In this document: positions 1 through 7,900 of the stretch, piece by piece
Layout: every line of letters begins with the position of its first letter
How positions within the stretch are numbered: position 1 is the first letter of the stretch
DNA from: a virus
Length of the DNA: 20,615 bases
Reading direction: 5' to 3' (one strand)
Virus record (IMG/VR): IMGVR_UViG_3300039171_000021
Coordinates: 1-20,615 of that record
Translations under genes and position numbers: made by a program
Notes under the pieces: model-generated
Databases searched by the model: none
Seen by the model: only the letters and a program-made list of their open reading frames with translations
What the model was told of the DNA's origin: nothing

Positions 1-939
1 AGTGTACGCTTCAAATAATTCTGTCCAGTTAACTGTGCCAACACTTTGATTATGGATTATTTGTGCTTGGTTTCCTTGTACAAACAATCCGTAATTTTGC
101 CAAGTAGTAGAAATTACTGTTCTGTTATTGCGCGTAATATCAATTGTAGTGTTGGTTTCTATTCCGTTCGAGTTATCTTTAATAGTTCCAGTAGTGGTTG
201 CTGGCGGAGCAGTATCGGCCCATGCTGCTAGTTCAGGTCCACTAAGTCCTAGCTCAATAGTACCGTTGGCTTCGTCGTAGATGCTATTGATAATTTTTTG
301 TACTACTCCTAACTTTTTAACTTTAACAGGTGAAGAAAGATAAATGGGGATACTAAAAGTTAATTGAGCAACGTCGATTTCACTGTCGACTCCTACAGGA
401 ATGCTACGAGAACTAAACACGATTCCTTCTAAGTCTACAACAGTAAGACTGGTCCAGTCAATAAAGTTATCTGTAGTTTGGATCTCAAGACTAGGGTTAA
501 ACAATGCCAATATCTGTTCAAGTATCTGTAGCTTTTGTTCTGTGTTCGACGCCCAGATGTCGGTACTTAATTTTAGTATATACGGACTTGGCATAAGCCT
601 TTCGACTGTGTAGTTTTGTCCTTGTGTGTTAAGGTACTCGTTGTTTGCGCTATCAAATGCACGTTCTCTGACGTTTACTTTGCTAACTAACGTTCTGTCA
701 CTAGTTCTTGTGCGGTCCATTTCAAGGCCAGTAATGTAAACAGCCATCCTGGGTGCGCTAGGAATTTTGTTTTCTGAGTTATCTCTAATTATATTAGCAA
801 CCTGACGAGTTAAGTCTCCGTACATCACAGGTACTTTCTTGAGATTACCGTTTGCATCTTGATGCGAGAAGTTGCTAAGCAGTCGTATTACTTGGGTAAG
901 GTATCGTCGTATTTGTTTATCGTAAAAGAAATCGCTCAT
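1..939 (-). CDS. 15: gp15-like tail sheath stabilizer / tail completion protein, 3' end cut by window
   Basis: The reading frame on the minus strand starts at an ATG (939-937) and stays open for 313 codons to base 1. The N-terminus reads MSDFFYDKQIRRYLTQVIRL, which fits the start of T4 gp15 (a short FFY..RRY opening), and a central stretch PSPYILKLSTDIW with LQILEQILALFNP matches the family's PSP...L.I....Q.VEQILP.F block. In T4, gp15 caps the tail after sheath assembly and binds the neck (gp13/gp14), so lying next to gp14 and gp13 fits. Its ATG overlaps the gp14 stop codon by one base (TAATG), so it is probably translationally coupled in the same late transcript. T4 gp15 is about 270 residues; this one is already longer and still open, so it has an extra C-terminal part rich in Thr, Asn and Ile. 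Assignment comes from family recognition by eye. Confidence 0.8.
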   Translation of the reverse strand, partial: MSDFFYDKQIRRYLTQVIRLLSNFSHQDANGNLKKVPVMYGDLTRQVANIIRDNSENKIPSAPRMAVYITGLEMDRTRTSDRTLVSKVNVRERAFDSANNEYLNTQGQNYTVERLMPSPYILKLSTDIWASNTEQKLQILEQILALFNPSLEIQTTDNFIDWTSLTVVDLEGIVFSSRSIPVGVDSEIDVAQLTFSIPIYLSSPVKVKKLGVVQKIINSIYDEANGTIELGLSGPELAAWADTAPPATTTGTIKDNSNGIETNTTIDITRNNRTVISTTWQNYGLFVQGNQAQIIHNQSVGTVNWTELFEAYT

Positions 940-2195
940 TAATTATCAGCCCTTGGTCGTAACGCTGTTGACAAGCTCTGCTTCTCTGGGAATGACTCGC
1001 CTGCTACTGTTGTTGTATTGTTGTTATTGATAAACGTGCCTTGTTGCGTTTTTCTGTCACTTGTATTAGTAAGTGTCATTCTAACGTCGTCGTACATTTT
1101 AGTCCATCTATCTCCAGTATACTGGAACATCCTGTTAGGTTTAAAGTCTGTTCTTAAGAAGTAGTCACCTTTAAGGTTGTTTTCAGGAAACTGTATACCA
1201 ATACCAAACGCTTCGCCATTGGGCGCGTTATCGTCGGTAATTAAATACCCTTCGTAACCCAGTCTGTCTGGTTTTCCGAACACGCCGTTTGCTGTTGTTA
1301 TTAACCCAGCATCTATTCCTAAAGCGTCTATGGTTCGTAGTTCGACACTACCGTCTTCATTTAGTGCAACAGTATAAAAATGAGAAACGTCGTAGCCGCT
1401 TTGTGCTGCATCTGCTTCTGCTTCCGCAATAACACCTCGATTAATCTGCATCTCTCGTTCGTAGGTGCTTAGTAGATCACGTAATGTATTGTCTACATAT
1501 TCTTTCCAAAAGTCTGTATCTGTAGGAAGGGTGTCGGATGTTTCTACTATAACTTCATAGAGCACGCCCTTGTACTTTACTACTTGTCCTACTTGGTACG
1601 TTTTGGTAGGATCGTAATCGCCTTCGTATATGTCGTCGTTTTCCGGAGTATCAAGAATGTCAGCAAATTCTTGAGTGTCTGTTAACTGCTTTAATTTAAG
1701 TCTGTATAAGTGTGGATACCAGGTAGGAGTAAACCCTTCGGCTGCCCGGTTGACATCTTCAACTACGTAAAATCTTTTAAGTGCAGTAGCATAGTCGTTA
1801 GCAGCGTACTCGTCGGCAAGATGCGGAAGCTCAATAACATCTCCACTCATTATTTTTCGACCAACAGTTTTAACTGAACTTGTTATGTGTACAGTTAGGA
1901 AGATTGTATCGTTGCTTAGAAATAGTCCAAACTGTGAGAGGTCAAAGTCGATGTCTTGTACATTATAAATTCCTCGTACACGATATATATCGTTGTCGTA
2001 TTTTCTATCTCGGTTTTCCAAGAACAATAGATCTTGTATTTGTGTTTGGTCCTTAACAACCGTTCCGTCGTCGGTACCTAAGTACTTATGGATCAAGACG
2101 TCCGTTCCGCCTATAGTGAACTGTTCGAGTATTATACGATCTAAAAAATAATAATCGTTTCCTCTGGTTGGCCGGTATAAACTTAATCTTGGAAT
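939..2195 (-). CDS. 14: gp14-like neck protein, predicted ATT start
   Basis: This 418-residue frame ends at the TAA overlapping gp15. The core (NVQDIDFDLSQFGLFL, then GRKIMSGDVIELPHL, then LKRFYVVEDVNRAAEG and WYPHLYRLKLK) has the layout of T4-like gp14 neck proteins (GDLIYFP...EINWVEP...), which with gp13 form the collar that seals the packaged head and joins the tail. The first ATG/GTG/TTG-type codon is a TTG at 2096, but 33 codons of protein-like sequence precede it in frame (PRLSLYRPTRGNDYYFLDRI and onward) up to an ATT at 2195-2193. That ATT sits 7 bases after a perfect AGGAG (2207-2203), downstream of an exact late promoter. A stop codon lies in frame just upstream, and no ATG, GTG or TTG is available between. 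I therefore place the start at ATT; a base error turning ATG into ATT is the main alternative. T4 gp14 is about 256 residues, so this is a long version. Confidence 0.8.
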   Translation of the reverse strand: MPRLSLYRPTRGNDYYFLDRIILEQFTIGGTDVLIHKYLGTDDGTVVKDQTQIQDLLFLENRDRKYDNDIYRVRGIYNVQDIDFDLSQFGLFLSNDTIFLTVHITSSVKTVGRKIMSGDVIELPHLADEYAANDYATALKRFYVVEDVNRAAEGFTPTWYPHLYRLKLKQLTDTQEFADILDTPENDDIYEGDYDPTKTYQVGQVVKYKGVLYEVIVETSDTLPTDTDFWKEYVDNTLRDLLSTYEREMQINRGVIAEAEADAAQSGYDVSHFYTVALNEDGSVELRTIDALGIDAGLITTANGVFGKPDRLGYEGYLITDDNAPNGEAFGIGIQFPENNLKGDYFLRTDFKPNRMFQYTGDRWTKMYDDVRMTLTNTSDRKTQQGTFINNNNTTTVAGESFPEKQSLSTALRPRADN

Positions 2196-2219
2196 TGTCC
2201 TTCTCCTTAATAGTTATTG

Positions 2220-2227
2220 TATTTATA
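2220..2227 (-). promoter_or_regulatory. late promoter for gp14-gp15 (exact TATAAATA)
   Basis: Read on the minus strand this is TATAAATA, the exact T4 late promoter consensus recognised by the gp55 sigma factor. By T4 spacing (element at about -13 to -6) transcription would begin near 2214, followed by AGGAG at 2207-2203 and the gp14 start. Confidence 0.8.
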
Positions 2228-2234
2228 ATAAATA
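2227..2234 (+). promoter_or_regulatory. late promoter for gp13 (AATAAATA)
   Basis: One mismatch to TATAAATA. Predicted start of transcription is near 2240, giving a leader of about 12 bases that holds only the Shine-Dalgarno GGAG before the ATG at 2252. It shares base 2227 with the opposing promoter. Confidence 0.7.
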
Positions 2235-2251
2235 CAGTATGGAGAACTTCA

Positions 2252-3034
2252 ATGACTGATGCATCAATACAAGAACAACTAGCAACTCAAAAACAAGAGG
2301 TGTTCGATTATGTCAATGCCTTTTTAGGTGGCGGTATGGTTGACGTAGAACTAGACCCTATACATTATGAAATTGCTCTTACGAAGGCGTTAACGCGATT
2401 TAGACAGCGATCTGATAATGCAGTGGAAGAATCTTATCTCTTTCTTCCGTTAGTTACAGATCAAAACGAATATACATTACCCAAAGAGGTTATTGAAGTC
2501 CGTAAGATTTATCGAGCAGGTGTTGGCTCAAGAATGGGAGGTGGCGGCGGAGGCCAAACATTTGAACCGTTTAACCTTGCATATACTAACACCTACTTAC
2601 TAAGCGGCTCGTCGCAGATGGGCGGTCTTGCTACGTATGACTTCTTTGCACAACACCAAGAACTTGTAGGCAGAATGTTTGGCAGCTTTATAGAATTTAC
2701 GTGGAACTCTACTACTAAGAAACTATTAATACTTCAACGTCCGCGTAGTGGCACAGAAGAAGTGCTAATAGAAGCATATAACTATCGGCCAGATAGTCAA
2801 CTATTAGAAGACTATCTGGCCAAGCAGTGGATTAAAGACTACACTCTTGCATCGTGTAAGTATATGTTAGGAGAAGCACGTAGCAAATTTGCTACTATTG
2901 CAGGTCCACAAGGCGGCACCTCACTTAATGGCGATAGCCTAAAAGCCGAAGCACAGGCCGAAATGGAAAAACTTGAAATAGAAGTAATACAGCAAGTAAG
3001 CGGCGGTGTGGGCTATGGCTTCACGATCGGTTAG
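2252..3034 (+). CDS. 13: gp13-like neck protein
   Basis: A 260-residue protein beginning MTDASIQEQLATQ. The N-terminal half has the gp13 opening, a helix followed by VDVELDPIHYEIALTKALTRF and then YTLPKEVIEVRKIYR. The C-terminus has GPQGGTSLNGDSLKAEAQAE followed by E..IEV and ending FTIG, very like the T4 gp13 tail with its GG...LNG...A..EI..LE and final FIG. In T4, gp13 and gp14 form the neck that closes the filled head. The ATG at 2252 follows GGAG at 2241-2244 with 7 bases between, and a late promoter lies just upstream. An upstream TTG in the same frame (2168) would add a hydrophobic stretch, but that is read through the divergent promoter and is not credible. A glycine run (near residues 95-100) interrupts the middle. 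Confidence 0.85.
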   Translation: MTDASIQEQLATQKQEVFDYVNAFLGGGMVDVELDPIHYEIALTKALTRFRQRSDNAVEESYLFLPLVTDQNEYTLPKEVIEVRKIYRAGVGSRMGGGGGGQTFEPFNLAYTNTYLLSGSSQMGGLATYDFFAQHQELVGRMFGSFIEFTWNSTTKKLLILQRPRSGTEEVLIEAYNYRPDSQLLEDYLAKQWIKDYTLASCKYMLGEARSKFATIAGPQGGTSLNGDSLKAEAQAEMEKLEIEVIQQVSGGVGYGFTIG

Positions 3035-3050
3035 ATTCCTTATTGGATAA

Positions 3051-3058
3051 GATAAATA
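3051..3058 (+). promoter_or_regulatory. late promoter (GATAAATA) abutting the HNH endonuclease start
   Basis: GATAAATA is the commonest late-element form in this window. By T4 spacing transcription would begin at 3064, exactly the A of the ATG, predicting a leaderless mRNA. No good Shine-Dalgarno lies between. Confidence 0.65.
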
Positions 3059-3063
3059 AGAGT

Positions 3064-3876
3064 ATGAAAACTACTCTTATTGAAATTATTGAAAACGACG
3101 CAAGTTATAATAAATCCGCAACTAGGTATCTGTATAAACAGCATCCTGAGCTATGGCAGCGGATTCTAACAGCAACAAATTTTCTGCCTGGAACCGCTAA
3201 AGCTAAACAACGAGTATGGCACGTATTGAATGACGTGTATGAACGTCCTGTGTGTCCTGTTACAGGAGAACACGTTAAGTGGTGGGAGAACAGGTATTTA
3301 GAAACTATTAGTCGTTCAGCTAAATCAACCTTGATGGCAAGACAAGGAAAGTTCAACAATCAATCACCTAAGTCAAGAGCAAGACGTAAAAAGACACTAA
3401 GAGACGGTTTTTCTACTGGGCGTATCAAGCCTAAACAGTGGACACCTAAAGAAGCTGCCGCTAGGTACGAAAAGATACGTGCTGCTACACAAGAGAAGTA
3501 CGGGGTTCATTCTACACTGCTAATCCTAGAAGTAAGAGAAAAACAATATCAATCAAAGGTTGATAAAGGAATCATAACAGCTAGAGAGGATCGCACTGCT
3601 CGTCAGTTATATTACGACGCTGTAACACGTCTTACTAAGAAGAGCTGGGCAGAGCACTTTGATAAAATAAATCCTAACAGACTAAACAGAAGCGAATGGG
3701 ACTTGGATCATAATTATAGTATTCAAGCAGGATTCCGCAACGGGATTCCGCCGTATGTTATAGGACATTGGACTAACTTGCGTATGATGATTCCAGCAGA
3801 GAACTATAGTAAAGGCATGAAGTGTCACAAAACAAAGAAGCAACTATTTGAAGATGTATTTGAGTCGATAGGCTAA
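3064..3876 (+). CDS. HNH endonuclease, probable free-standing homing endonuclease
   Basis: A 270-residue basic protein. Near the C-terminus WDLDHNYSIQAGF (W212, D215, H216) followed by IPPYVIGHWTNLRMMIPAEN and NYSKG is the typical HNH nuclease core of phage-encoded endonucleases, with LDH as the first metal/catalytic histidine motif and the N-rich stretch as the second. The N-terminal part (NFLPGTAKAKQRVWHVLNDV then RPVCPVTGEHVKW) resembles the DNA-binding or zinc-ribbon front end of such enzymes, although only one cysteine is present in that loop. The role would be to cut related phage genomes and promote its own inheritance. I start it at ATG 3064 rather than TTG 3043, because the TTG version would be translated across the late promoter. 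It lies between gp13 and the kinase, outside any intron I can see. Confidence 0.8.
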   Translation: MKTTLIEIIENDASYNKSATRYLYKQHPELWQRILTATNFLPGTAKAKQRVWHVLNDVYERPVCPVTGEHVKWWENRYLETISRSAKSTLMARQGKFNNQSPKSRARRKKTLRDGFSTGRIKPKQWTPKEAAARYEKIRAATQEKYGVHSTLLILEVREKQYQSKVDKGIITAREDRTARQLYYDAVTRLTKKSWAEHFDKINPNRLNRSEWDLDHNYSIQAGFRNGIPPYVIGHWTNLRMMIPAENYSKGMKCHKTKKQLFEDVFESIG

Positions 3877-3882
3877 TTTAGG

Positions 3883-3911
3883 TTGACAAGTTGATGTTTT
3901 CCTAGTATAAT
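3883..3911 (+). promoter_or_regulatory. consensus sigma70 promoter for the P-loop kinase
   Basis: TTGACA (3883-3888), a 17-base spacer, and TATAAT (3906-3911) form a perfect housekeeping promoter. Transcription would begin near 3918. It stands in an otherwise late-transcribed region, so the kinase is probably expressed early. Confidence 0.9.
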
Positions 3912-3925
3912 TTAACAAACTAGGA
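3900..3925 (+). repeat. inverted repeat across the -10 element and Shine-Dalgarno
   Basis: TCCTAGT (3900-3906) is the exact reverse complement of ACTAGGA (3919-3925), with 12 bases between. The right arm covers most of the AGGAG ribosome site (3922-3926). In RNA reading through from upstream, the arms could pair and hide the site; RNA starting at the sigma70 promoter would lack the left arm and leave it free. It could instead be a DNA operator. Confidence 0.5.
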
Positions 3926-3935
3926 GAACAATAAC

Positions 3936-4481
3936 TTGATTAAGAAACCTAAACTGTTGGTTATCGGACACGCACAACACGGTAAAGATAGTGCGTGCGA
4001 GACACTTGTCAAATACTACAACTTAGCATACGAATCTAGTAGCCATTTTGCTGCTCGTAAATTTATCTTTGACGAAATTAAAGACCATTACAAATACAAC
4101 ACTGTAGAAGAATGCGTAGCAGATCGTGTTAACCATAGACGGCTGTGGTATGACATGATTTCTAATTACAACTACCCTGACCCTGCCCGCCTTGGTAAAG
4201 AACTGTATAAAGAGAATGATGTCTATTGCGGTCTTCGACACAAGCGTGAATTCAATAGTATGAAAAACCAAGGGGTCTTTGACTGTGTGCTATGGGTAGA
4301 CCGCAGCGACCACATGCCGCCTGAAGATAAGTCTAGCATGACGCTCGAACCATGGATGGCAGATTTTATAATTGACAACAACGGAACCAAAGCAGAGCTG
4401 GAATTTAGAGTATGTGAACTAATAGACTATTTACTGCCTGCAAGATACGGGCTATTGTCTGCCTCAGTGATCAGGCGTTAA
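3936..4481 (+). CDS. P-loop nucleotide kinase, deoxynucleoside monophosphate kinase-like
   Basis: A 181-residue protein with a Walker A loop GHAQHGKDSA at residues 11-20, preceded by a hydrophobic strand (KLLVIG). The GxxxxGKD(S/T) form is typical of phage dNMP kinases (T4 gene 1) and related small-molecule kinases; a basic lid-like region (NHRRLW, then RHKREF) and a strand FDCVLWVDRSD follow, and the end FIIDNNGTKAELEFRV fits the last strand of that fold. It would phosphorylate deoxynucleotides for phage DNA synthesis; the substrate cannot be read. The start is TTG at 3936, 9 bases after AGGAG; no in-frame ATG lies nearby. It has its own sigma70 promoter. Its last 18 bases overlap the end of a convergent HNH gene. 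T4 gene 1 protein is longer (about 240 residues), so the assignment is at fold level only. Confidence 0.65.
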   Translation: MIKKPKLLVIGHAQHGKDSACETLVKYYNLAYESSSHFAARKFIFDEIKDHYKYNTVEECVADRVNHRRLWYDMISNYNYPDPARLGKELYKENDVYCGLRHKREFNSMKNQGVFDCVLWVDRSDHMPPEDKSSMTLEPWMADFIIDNNGTKAELEFRVCELIDYLLPARYGLLSASVIRR

Positions 4482-4802
4482 GTCGCCCTGTCGCCAGCGT
4501 ACACCGGTCTTTTGTAGGATGCGCTGGCAGTTAGCACACACAGTCTTTAAGTTGTTTGGACGGCAATTTTCCAAGTTTCCATCTACGTGATACACATCGA
4601 ACTGCTCAGGGTGCTTACTAGTGTACCCGCATTTTTCACAAAATTCTTTTTTCTTATACCCTTTATAAAACCACCTTGGGTTCCTTCCTTTCCGATTATT
4701 TCTAGAGCACGGGTCGCACTTCGATCTATAATAAGGTTTATTGAGCTTATAATAGTTCAACGCACATGGATTTCTTTGGCAAGTATTACATAATGGACGC
4801 AT
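4464..4802 (-). CDS. small HNH endonuclease
   Basis: A 112-residue basic, cysteine-rich protein. The C-terminal half is a classical zinc-stabilised HNH domain: CEKC (C55, C58), VYHVDGNLEN with H72 and D74, NNLKTVCANC with N84 and the second cysteine pair C89/C92. An N-terminal CNTC and a CDPC (C5/C8 and C29/C32) form a second likely zinc knuckle. Proteins of this type are free-standing HNH endonucleases common in T4-like phages. It is transcribed against the neighbours and its end overlaps the kinase gene by 18 bases. A late-promoter-like element lies right before its ATG and no Shine-Dalgarno is visible. Confidence 0.8.
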   Translation of the reverse strand: MRPLCNTCQRNPCALNYYKLNKPYYRSKCDPCSRNNRKGRNPRWFYKGYKKKEFCEKCGYTSKHPEQFDVYHVDGNLENCRPNNLKTVCANCQRILQKTGVRWRQGDLTPDH

Positions 4803-4808
4803 ACTTAT

Positions 4809-4816
4809 TATTTAGT
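4809..4816 (-). promoter_or_regulatory. late-promoter-like element (ACTAAATA) before the minus-strand HNH gene
   Basis: On the minus strand ACTAAATA lies with its last base 7 bases from the ATG at 4802. Two mismatches to TATAAATA, but the gp18 promoter in this window shares the CTAAATA core. It would give an almost leaderless transcript. Confidence 0.5.
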
Positions 4817-4869
4817 ACCTTTTTGGCCCCTTTTCTTGGGCGATTACATGGCTATTTTACGTAATGTAC

Positions 4870-4877
4870 GCTAAATA
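4870..4877 (+). promoter_or_regulatory. late promoter for the tail sheath gene (GCTAAATA)
   Basis: CTAAATAC stands about 38 bases before the gp18 ATG. Predicted start of transcription near 4883 gives a leader of about 32 bases with a strong AGGAG at 4902-4906. Confidence 0.6.
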
Positions 4878-4914
4878 CTTGTAACGGAACATACCGCTTA
4901 AAGGAGAAATAAAC

Positions 4915-7900
4915 ATGGCACTAACCTCACCAGGTGTAGAAGTTAATGTAATTGACGAATCGTTCTACACGCCAGCAGCACCGGGAACTGTCCCAATGAT
5001 TTTTGTTGCTTCTGCGCAGAACAAAACAAACGGCAGTGGAACTGGTATTGCACCAGGAACTCTAGCAGCTAACGCAGGTAAACCTTACTTGCTAACATCT
5101 CAGCGTGAACTTGTAGATACATTTGGTGACCCAGTGTTCTATACAGACGCAAATAACAACCCGATTAATGGCAGCGAGCTAAACGAATACGGCTTGCAGG
5201 CAGCATATTCTTTGCTAGGAGTTAGCAGCAGAGCGTATATTACTCGAGCAGACATTGACTTAACTGCACTACAACCGCAAGCCGAAGAGCCCGGAGCAAA
5301 TCCTGACAACGGCACTAACTGGCTAGACACGCAGATAACTCGTTGGGGGATCTTCGAGTGGAACAGCGAGCCGAGCAACGTGCCGGGCGGACAAACATTT
5401 ACTATACAAACTCCAATTGTAATCACTGACGAAACTAACCTAGTTGGTAATGACCCAACGGGCGCACCAAAAAGCAGTGTAGGTGCAATTGGACAATATG
5501 CTGTTCGAGCTACTACTACTAGAGTAATGTATTTCTATAAGAACGCTAACGGTACTTGGGTACAAGTAGGAAACACTGCTTGGATGAAAAGTATTCCGTT
5601 TATCTCTGGCGAATCAATTAATAGTCAGACACTAGGTAGCGACACCGATACTATGCAGATGCAGTTCGGTGTATCGGGCCCTGTAGTAATACTTACTGAA
5701 ATAAATGCCGGTAGCGTACAAGACCACGTAGATTTGATAAACGATCCGACTGATGGATTTGCACAATACGGAGTAACTGCTACTCTTACTAATAACCGTA
5801 TTGTTATGTACAACGACGGCACAACAGCTGATTCAGTGGCACTTTCGGGTACATTAAATTCTACCACTAAGTTAAATCTTCTGTCAGGCACATACAGAGC
5901 ACCTGCAACGCAGATCAGTGCTCACACAAATGTTCCGAGATTTAAGACCAATGATAACAACCGTCCTACAGGTAGTGTGTGGATTAAAACAACCGAGCCA
6001 AACCTAGGATCGCGTTGGAGATACTTCCGTTGGAACAGCGATGTAAACTTGTTTACTGCAATTGACGCACCGTTATACGAAACTGCTGCACAAGCAATGT
6101 ATTCCTTAGATCGCGCAGGTGGCGGACTAAATCTTGCAGGTGGCGAAACATTTGTTCGTTATAATTCAGAAGCAAGAGTTCCTGCACAAGCAGATTTTAG
6201 AATTTATAGTAGAAGCACTATTGGACCAACTACTATAGTTAGCGCTCCGATCACAGTTTCAATGAACCTTGGCAGCACAGCTCTTCTTGTTACTATTTAC
6301 GAAACACAAGTAGGCCAGCAGGCTATATCAGCAGGTCAGACAGTAAGTGTGCCAGTTACAGGTACATCGTCTGATGACGCAGATGTTATTGCCGGGGCAA
6401 TCAACGACGCAGGGTTTATGCATGTTGTTGCTAGTGTTGATAACCAAGACAGAGTAGTTATTACTCACACCCAGGGCGGCGACATCCGATTTGACGATAC
6501 CGACGGCTTAATGGGCGACATTGGGTTTACTACAGTTGGCGTTTCGCCAACTAAGAACCTATATGCTTCTCAGGGCGACAATATAGGTGATTTAATTGCA
6601 AGCAATTGGATAGAAGCTGATGTTATTGCTCAACAAGATCCGCCACAGAATCTAGCATCAGACGGTGAGCTTTGGTTTAACAGTATTGTTGACGAAGCTG
6701 ACATTATGGTACACGACGGTAATACTTGGGTCGGTTACAGAAACGAATTTGGAACTACTAATATCACAGGTCCTATTGTTAGCGCAAGCGAACCAACTCT
6801 ACAATCAGATGGAGTTACTCCGCTAGTTGAAGGCGACCTTTGGATAGATACTTCAGATATCGAAAATTACCCAACTATCTATCGTTACAATGAGCTAGCT
6901 AAACGATTCTCTCTAGTAGACAAGAGTGACCAAACAACAGACAACGGTGTATTGTTTGCTGATGCACGTTGGAATACAAGCGGAATGAATTCAGACATAG
7001 CTGGTACTATACAGGCACTTCTTAGCAGTGACCATTTAGATCCAGATGCACCTGATCCTGCACTATACCCGCGTGGTATGTTGTTATTCAACCTGCGCAG
7101 AAGCGGATTCAATGTTAAGAGATTTGAACGTAACTATATTAACGTAAATGACGATAACATTCGAGCAGCCGACGAAGCAATGGCTGATTATTACCCACAT
7201 CGTTGGGTTACAGAATCACGTAACCAAGCAGACGGTTCAGGTAGCTTTGGGTCGGCAGCTCAGCGGGTTGTTGTTGTTCAGGCATTGCAAGCAATGGTTA
7301 ACAGTAATGACGCTATACGCGATGACGAATCGCGATTGTTTAACGTTATGGCAACTCCAAACTATCCTGAGCTAATTGGCGAAATGGTTACGCTAAACTA
7401 CGACAGGGGTCTAAGTGCGTTTGTTGTTGGCGATAGTCCAATGACACTAACTCCAGATGCAACTTCACTTAATGAGTGGGGACAAAACGTGCGTCTTGCA
7501 GTTGAAGATAACAAAAACGGACTAGTTAGCTTTGACGAGTACCTAGGAGTGTATTACCCAGCAGGCTTTACTAGTGACAACGCAGGTAACAACATTGTTG
7601 TACCGCCAAGTCACATGGCACTACGAACTATTGCTCTTAGTGACCAAGTAAGCTACCCTTGGTTTGCCCCAGCTGGTACAAGACGCGGTGGTGTTACTAA
7701 CGCAACGTCGTCTGGCTACATAACTAGCGAAGGTGAATTTGTAAGTGTGTCGCTGAACGAAGGACAACGAAATACTCTGTACAGCAATAGTATTAACCCG
7801 ATTACGTTCCTAAACGGTGCAGGGCTTGTTGTATTTGGTCAGAAGACTAGAGCAAGAAACGCTAGCGCATTAGACCGCATCAACGTAGCACGTCTTGTTA

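Larger units (their letters stand above)
2219..2235. repeat. 17-bp perfect palindrome forming a divergent late promoter
   Basis: The arms GTATTTAT and ATAAATAC are exact reverse complements around a single central A. Each arm carries a T4-type late promoter element, one per strand, for gp14/gp15 (minus) and gp13 (plus). Confidence 0.85.

Noticed and set aside
2168-2251. In-frame N-terminal extension of gp13 from TTG 2168, giving a hydrophobic, membrane-like segment
   Set aside because: It is read through the divergent late promoter and gp14 start region, the ATG at 2252 has a good GGAG, and T4-like gp13 has no membrane segment.
3043-3063. TTG start for the HNH gene at 3043
   Set aside because: This would put the late promoter inside the coding sequence; ATG 3064 fits the promoter spacing.
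4826-4843. Possible terminator hairpin (GCCC with GGGC) upstream of gp18
   Set aside because: Only a 4-bp stem with mismatched inner bases and no clear T-run in the right place; too weak to call.
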